Source: DASYRM01 sp035646375 (GTDB lineage: Bacteria > Acidobacteriota > Vicinamibacteria > Vicinamibacterales > UBA2999). Taken from it: a stretch of 10,280 bases of DNA. The stretch lies in assembly GCA_035646375.1 (NCBI GenBank), contig DASRPM010000163.1:1-10280 (forward strand), given 5' to 3'. This document shows, piece by piece, positions 6,674-10,280 of this stretch (positions within the stretch are counted from its first letter, which is position 1; the number at the start of each line of letters is the position of its first letter). The position numbers were made by a program, and so were the translations under genes. The notes beneath the pieces are model-generated. The model was not told the origin of the DNA, ran no database searches, and saw nothing but the letters and a program-made list of their open reading frames with translations.

Positions 6674-6809
6674 GGTCGGGTAGGTCAGGTAGGTCAGGTG
6701 GGTCGGGTAGGGAGTCTGGTGGGGAAGTGCGGTTCGGCGCTCACACGCCGATTTCCAAACCCACCTGACTCCCCACCTGACTCACCTGACCCACCCGCCC
6801 TACCTGACT
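6674..6809. repeat. 136-nt palindromic element of convergent nonamers
   Basis: Plus-strand nonamers GGTCGGGTA, GGTCAGGTA, GGTCAGGTG, GGTCGGGTA begin at the base after the PVADH-like stop, followed by a looser GGGAGTCTGGTGG. The opposite half (6761-6809) holds the same unit inverted (CACCTGACT, CACCTGACC and variants). The 49-nt halves stay in register, including the CCC insertion (6771-6773) opposite GGG (6710-6712); I count 40 of 49 pairable positions, and four of the nine mismatches would be G-U in RNA. The 38-nt middle folds further (GGAA/TTCC, CGGCG/CGCCG). Likely a transcription barrier or a palindromic repeat; no coding capacity. Confidence 0.85.
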
Positions 6810-6831
6810 GATGTAATCGATTTCTGCGCCG

Positions 6832-6840
6832 TGATAGCAT
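6832..6840 (+). promoter_or_regulatory. candidate extended -10 promoter, possibly leaderless
   Basis: TGATAGCAT contains the TGn extension followed by TAGCAT (four of six to the -10 consensus). Transcription would start near 6847, almost at GTG 6849, so the cytochrome mRNA may be leaderless, which fits the lack of a Shine-Dalgarno there. No -35 is evident. Confidence 0.35.
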
Positions 6841-6848
6841 GCGCCGCC

Positions 6849-7703
6849 GTGACGAGATCGTCGGCCCTCGGACTCTCGCTGGCGTGCCTCTGGACGCTGG
6901 GCGCGGCGCTGGCGGCGCAGCAGCCCGCGGCGCCGCCCGACGGCGGGCGCGGGCGAATCGGCGGCGCCGGGATCGGCGCGTATCCCGTACGCCCTCCCGG
7001 TGACCCCGCGGCGCTCGAGCGCGGCACCGCTCTCTACAAGATCAACTGCGCCTTCTGCCACGGCCAGGATACGCGCGGCGGCGACGGCGGTCCCAGCCTG
7101 CTGCGCTCGGCGATCGTGCTCGCCGACCAGAACGGCGAACTGATCGGTCCAGTGATCGAGCAGGGCCGTGGCGCCATGCCGAAGTTCGCGTTCAAGCCGG
7201 ATCAGGTGGCGGACCTCGCGGTATTCCTGCACTCGTTCCGCGTCGCCGGCTACGACCTCTCGCGCCAGAAGCCGGCCACGATTCTCGTGGGCAACGCCAA
7301 GGCCGGGGAGGCGTACTTCAACGAAGCCTGCGTCTCCTGCCACTCGGTGTCGGGCGACCTGCGCGGTATCGCCACCCGCATCGCCGACGAGCGCGTTCTG
7401 CAGCAGTCGTGGCTGATGCCCGGCAGCATGACCGGGCGCGGCGCGCCCCCGCCGGCCAGGGCGCGGCCGCCGACGGTGACCGTCACCGAACCCGGCAAGC
7501 CGCCGGTGACCGGCAGCCTCGGCCGCGTGGATGATTTCGTGGTGTCGCTCACGACCGCCGACGGCGAGTACCGCTCGTTCCGCATCACGCCGCGCACGAA
7601 GGTCGAGGTGTCGGATCCGCTGGGGCCGCACAAGGATCTCCTGCGCAAGTACACCGACGCCGACATTCACAACGTGACGGCGTTCCTCACCACGCTGAAA
7701 TGA
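6849..7703 (+). CDS. periplasmic two-heme c-type cytochrome with beta insertion, partner of the next quinoprotein
   Basis: 284 residues from GTG 6849; probably the electron acceptor of the PQQ-type dehydrogenase whose gene overlaps it. Residues 1-23 are a signal peptide (TRSSALGLSLACLWTLGAALAA). First heme: CAFCH (Cys67, Cys70, His71) with distal Met in GRGAMPKF (Met110) and closing helix VADLAVFLHSF. Second heme: CVSCH (Cys161, Cys164, His165). This second domain is unusual: after a Pro-rich linker, about 60 residues of beta strands (GSLGRVDDFVVSLTTADGEY and on) separate the heme motif from the expected C-terminal helix (YTDADIHNVTAFLTTL). Its distal ligand is unclear; Met191 or Met194 are candidates. 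A GTG at 6831 in the same frame would add six residues and weaken the signal peptide, so 6849 is preferred. Its TGA overlaps the next ATG by 4 bases. Confidence 0.9.
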   Translation: MTRSSALGLSLACLWTLGAALAAQQPAAPPDGGRGRIGGAGIGAYPVRPPGDPAALERGTALYKINCAFCHGQDTRGGDGGPSLLRSAIVLADQNGELIGPVIEQGRGAMPKFAFKPDQVADLAVFLHSFRVAGYDLSRQKPATILVGNAKAGEAYFNEACVSCHSVSGDLRGIATRIADERVLQQSWLMPGSMTGRGAPPPARARPPTVTVTEPGKPPVTGSLGRVDDFVVSLTTADGEYRSFRITPRTKVEVSDPLGPHKDLLRKYTDADIHNVTAFLTTLK

Positions 7704-9400
7704 CTATGCCCCGTCCCCCTGCCCGGTCTCTGGCCGTCGCGCTGGCGCTGGCCGCCACGGGCGCGCTCTTCGCCGCCGGCGGTCTCGATCCCGCGCAGAT
7801 CCTCAAACCGCTCGGCGACTCGTGGCCCACGTACTCGGGCGACTACTCGGGCCGCCGCTACAGCACGCTTGCCGAGATCAACCAGTCGAACGTCAAGCGC
7901 CTGGGGCTGGCGTGGGCCTCGCGTCTCGTGGCGGGGCCCGGTCCGGCCGTGCCGCCGCCGGCGCCGCCGTTTGGACCCAGGCCGTCGGTGACCGTCGTCG
8001 GCGGCGTCGGCGACAACGACTTCGTGGGTGGGACGGTGGTGAAGGGTGGCGTGCTCGCGGTGAACGGCGTGCTCTACGTCACCGCCCCCGACAACGTCTG
8101 GGCGCTCGACGCGCAGGACGGCCGCGAGCTGTGGCACTTCTACTGGCGCACGCGCGGCGGCACCCACATCGGCAACCGCGGCGCCGCGATGTGGGGCAAC
8201 TATCTCTTCTTCGTCACGCCCGACGACTACCTGATCTCGCTCGACGCGCGGACCGGTCAGGAGCGCTGGCACAAGGAGATCGCGCCGTTCAGCCAGCAGT
8301 ACTTCCTGACGTCCGCTCCGGTCGTCGTGGGCAATCACGTCATCGTCGGCACCGGCAACGATCTCGACTCGCCCGGCTACCTGATGGCGTTCGATCCCGA
8401 GACCGGTGAGCAGCAGTGGCGCTGGTACGCCGTGCCGATGAACCCTGGCGATCCGGGGCTCGAGACGTGGAAGAACCTCGACGCGGCGCGCAACGGCGGC
8501 GGGCACCCGTGGTTGCCGGGCAGCTACGATCCCGAGACACGGCTCTATATCTTCGGCACCGGCAACCCGACGCCCGCATATACGAGCGTCGCCCGCGGCG
8601 ACGGCGACAACCTGTTCACCTGCGCCATCGTCGCGGTACACGTGGACACCGGCAAGATGGCCTGGTACTTCCAGACCTCGCCGCACGACACGCACGACTG
8701 GGACTCGGCGCAGACGCCGATCCTGGTCGACGGCACCATCAACGGCAAGCCGCGCAAGCTGGTGGTGACGGCCAGCCGCAACGGCTACTACTTCACGCTC
8801 GACCGGCTCACCGGCGAGCGGCTGGTCACCAGCAAGTTCTCGGACACGGCCAACTGGGCCGACGGCCTCAACGAGAAAGGGCAGCCGCGGCGCATTCCCG
8901 CCAAGGATCATCACGTGGCCGGCGCGCTCGTGTCCTCGAACAACGGCGGCGCCACCAACTGGCCGCCGCAGGCGTTCAGCCCCGAGACCGGGCTGCTCTA
9001 CGTGCCGAGCGCCGAAGCCTACGCGATGTACTACCTGACCGAGACGGACCCGCGCGGTGCGATGGGGCTGGGCGGCAAGGACGAAGTGGGCATCGCCACG
9101 ATGGGCAGCTACATCACGGCGATCGACTACAAGACCGGCAAGACGGCGTGGCGGCACCGCTTCCAGACGGCGGCCGGCAACGCGGGCCGGGCGCCAGGCC
9201 TGCTGGTCACCGCCGGGAAGCTGCTCTTCGGCGGCGACGTGTCGGGCAACTTCTTTGCGATGGATCCGGCCAACGGGTCGCTTCTGTGGCACGCGCGCAT
9301 CGGCAACGTGTCGAACGCGCCGCAGACGTATCGCGTGGGCGGAAAGCAGCATGTGCTGGTGGCGTCGGGGGACACGTTGTACGCCTTCGCGCTCTATTAG
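7700..9400 (+). CDS. PQQ-type quinoprotein alcohol dehydrogenase homologue (acidobacterial propeller group)
   Basis: 566 residues, signal peptide about 1-26, then an eight-bladed PQQ-type propeller without its own heme domain. Blade ends include VWALDAQDGRELW (133-145), LISLDARTGQERW (178-190), MAFDPETGEQQW (229-240) and ITAIDYKTGKTAW (472-484). Active-site motifs: GTGNPTPAY (286-294), matching the Asn metal-ligand motif of methanol dehydrogenases, and HDTHDWDSAQTP (329-340) with Asp335 at the catalytic position. Two residues on is Ala337 rather than Asp, as in Ca-type rather than lanthanide-type enzymes. No vicinal cysteine pair is present. A Pro-rich stretch about 79-95 precedes blade one. 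From memory, RefSeq names close relatives 'acido-empty-quinoprotein group A', so PQQ occupancy is not assured. ATG 7700 overlaps the cytochrome stop (ATGA), implying coupled translation; ATG 7706 is an alternative. Confidence 0.9.
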   Translation: MTMPRPPARSLAVALALAATGALFAAGGLDPAQILKPLGDSWPTYSGDYSGRRYSTLAEINQSNVKRLGLAWASRLVAGPGPAVPPPAPPFGPRPSVTVVGGVGDNDFVGGTVVKGGVLAVNGVLYVTAPDNVWALDAQDGRELWHFYWRTRGGTHIGNRGAAMWGNYLFFVTPDDYLISLDARTGQERWHKEIAPFSQQYFLTSAPVVVGNHVIVGTGNDLDSPGYLMAFDPETGEQQWRWYAVPMNPGDPGLETWKNLDAARNGGGHPWLPGSYDPETRLYIFGTGNPTPAYTSVARGDGDNLFTCAIVAVHVDTGKMAWYFQTSPHDTHDWDSAQTPILVDGTINGKPRKLVVTASRNGYYFTLDRLTGERLVTSKFSDTANWADGLNEKGQPRRIPAKDHHVAGALVSSNNGGATNWPPQAFSPETGLLYVPSAEAYAMYYLTETDPRGAMGLGGKDEVGIATMGSYITAIDYKTGKTAWRHRFQTAAGNAGRAPGLLVTAGKLLFGGDVSGNFFAMDPANGSLLWHARIGNVSNAPQTYRVGGKQHVLVASGDTLYAFALY

Positions 9401-9440
9401 GGCGGGTAAGGCGGGTAGGGCGGGTAGGGCCAGTAGGGGG
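9401..9440 (+). repeat. G-rich nonamer array, half-element with G-quadruplex motif
   Basis: GGCGGGTAA, GGCGGGTAG, GGCGGGTAG and GGCCAGTAG follow the quinoprotein stop with no gap, then GGGG. Seven tracts of three or more G occur at 9400-9440; 9413-9429 reads GGG-TA-GGG-C-GGG-TA-GGG, an ideal short-loop G-quadruplex motif. The unit (GTAGGGCGG) differs at two of nine positions from the GTAGGTCAG unit of the 6674-6809 element, and GTAGGGCGG occurs in that element's right half. No inverted half follows. The last AGGGGG lies 4 nt before the next ATG and may act as its ribosome site. Confidence 0.75.
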
Positions 9441-9444
9441 TGTC

Positions 9445-10280
9445 ATGCGATACACACGACGTGAATTTGGACTCATGGCGATCGCGGGTCTGGCGCTGCC
9501 GGGGCGTGCGCTGGCCGACACCATCGTCGGCGGCGTGCGGCTGGGCGTGCAGAGCTACTCGTTCCGTGAGCTGCCGCGCACGCCGGGCGGGGATGCCACC
9601 GCCGCCATCATCCAGGCGATGAAGGACACCGGCCTGAGCGAGACCGAGCTGTGGGCGCCGCAGATCGAGCCGGTCAACCCCGCCGGACGCGGCGCGCCGG
9701 CCGAGGAGCGGCAGAAGGCGCGCGAGGCGCTCCGCCGCTGGCGGCTCGAGACGCCGCTCGATCACTTCCGTGGGATCCGCAAGCAGTACGAGTCGGCGGG
9801 CCTGTCGATTGCCGCCTACAACTACAGCCCGGACCCCAGCTTCACGGACGAAGAGATCGATCGCGGCTTCGAAATCACCCGGGCGCTCGGCGCCGGCTTC
9901 ATCACGTCGTCCACCACGCTTGCCGTGGCGAAGCGGATCGTGCCATTTGCCGCGAAGCACACGATGAACGTGTCGATGCACAACCACTCGAACACGAGCG
10001 ATCCCAACGAGTTCGCCACCCCCGAAAGCTTCGCCGCGGCCCTCAAGCTGTCGCCGCACTTCAAGATCAACCTCGACATCGGCCACTTCACCGCCGCCAA
10101 CTACGACGCGGTGGCCTATCTGCGCGAGCACCACGCCGACATCACCAACCTGCACATCAAGGACCGGAAGAAGAACCAGGGCGACAACGTGCCCTGGGGG
10201 CAGGGCGACACGCCCATCGCGCAGGTGCTGCAGCTCCTCAAGAAGGAGAAGTGGCCGATCCGCGCCTACGTCGAGTACGA
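9445..10280 (+). CDS. Tat-exported TIM-barrel sugar phosphate isomerase/epimerase-like protein, 3' end outside window
   Basis: 278 codons to the right edge, still open. The N-terminus MRYTRREFGLMAIAGLALPGRALA is a twin-arginine signal (RREFGL, hydrophobic core, ALA cleavage), so the protein is folded before export to the periplasm. The body matches the xylose isomerase-like TIM barrel (AP_endonuc_2, PF01261): GVQSYSF (34-40), ETELW (67-71), SMHNHSN (177-183), NLDIGHF (209-215), NLHIKDR (235-241) and VEY at the edge, the blocks carrying the His, Asp and Glu metal ligands. Such proteins isomerise or epimerise sugars or cyclitols, but many exported acidobacterial and planctomycete members have no assigned reaction. 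ATG 9445 follows AGGGGG by 4 nt and gives a complete Tat signal; the 44-nt gap from the quinoprotein suggests possible co-transcription. Confidence 0.9.
   Translation, partial: MRYTRREFGLMAIAGLALPGRALADTIVGGVRLGVQSYSFRELPRTPGGDATAAIIQAMKDTGLSETELWAPQIEPVNPAGRGAPAEERQKAREALRRWRLETPLDHFRGIRKQYESAGLSIAAYNYSPDPSFTDEEIDRGFEITRALGAGFITSSTTLAVAKRIVPFAAKHTMNVSMHNHSNTSDPNEFATPESFAAALKLSPHFKINLDIGHFTAANYDAVAYLREHHADITNLHIKDRKKNQGDNVPWGQGDTPIAQVLQLLKKEKWPIRAYVEY

Noticed and set aside
6674..6809. Insertion sequence remnant or terminal inverted repeats of a transposon
   Set aside because: The 38-nt middle has no coding capacity, no target duplication is visible, and the arms consist of short tandem units.
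6831..6848. Upstream GTG 6831 as start of the cytochrome gene
   Set aside because: It adds MIACAA before a better signal peptide, has no Shine-Dalgarno, and lies within the likely -10 region; kept only as an alternative.
8690..8715. Lanthanide-type (XoxF-like) active site in the second quinoprotein
   Set aside because: The residue two after the putative catalytic Asp335 is Ala337, not the extra Asp that marks lanthanide-dependent enzymes.
7667..9352. 561-codon minus-strand frame, and the similar 474-codon frame at 5030-6454
   Set aside because: Both mirror intact quinoprotein genes, have biased composition and no recognisable domain.

Overview
The window looks like chromosomal DNA of a high-GC, soil-type bacterium, most probably an Acidobacteriota member of the Vicinamibacteria type. 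This rests on very high GC at third codon positions, an acidobacterial type of PQQ-propeller dehydrogenase beside a split c-type cytochrome, a Tat-exported sugar isomerase-like protein, a secreted 'TPDLSGVW' protein, and several GTG/TTG starts. The assignment is inferred from family resemblance, not from a marker gene. I see no rRNA, tRNA, CRISPR array, transposase or phage gene.

Layout. Left end, minus strand: a BKACE-type (DUF849) beta-keto acid cleavage enzyme cut by the window edge (1-347), a 149-nt gap holding a GC-rich hairpin, and a secreted protein of unknown function (497-1363). From about 1450 on, all genes are on the plus strand: a 55-residue single-pass membrane micro-protein (1452-1619), an ABC-2 exporter (ATPase 1676-2437 and permease 2516-3598), a membrane-anchored sulfotransferase (3759-4811) tightly followed by a cytochrome c-PQQ propeller fusion resembling polyvinyl alcohol dehydrogenase (4823-6673), a two-heme cytochrome c (6849-7703) overlapping a second PQQ-type dehydrogenase (7700-9400), and a Tat-exported TIM-barrel sugar isomerase/epimerase-like protein cut by the right edge (9445-10280).

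The central and right parts form a periplasmic oxidation module. Two quinoproteins would oxidise alcohols or sugars, one passing electrons to its own fused heme domain and the other to the separate cytochrome. The sulfotransferase and the isomerase-like protein suggest handling of hydroxylated or sugar-like compounds, but no substrate can be named.

The most unusual structure is between the genes. Three plus-strand genes in a row (3598, 6673, 9400) end within 0-6 nt of arrays of degenerate 7- or 9-bp units. Two arrays are convergent, forming long imperfect palindromes (3605-3714 and 6674-6809) with central loops of about 30-40 nt. The third (9401-9440) is a half-element with seven GGG tracts. 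They separate the successive transcription units. Other punctuation includes a 10-bp-arm palindrome centred on the putative -10 box of the sulfotransferase, an 8-bp-arm palindrome before the ABC ATPase, and a hairpin whose first arm starts at the ATGA stop/start overlap inside the ABC operon, together with a 22-codon mini-ORF.
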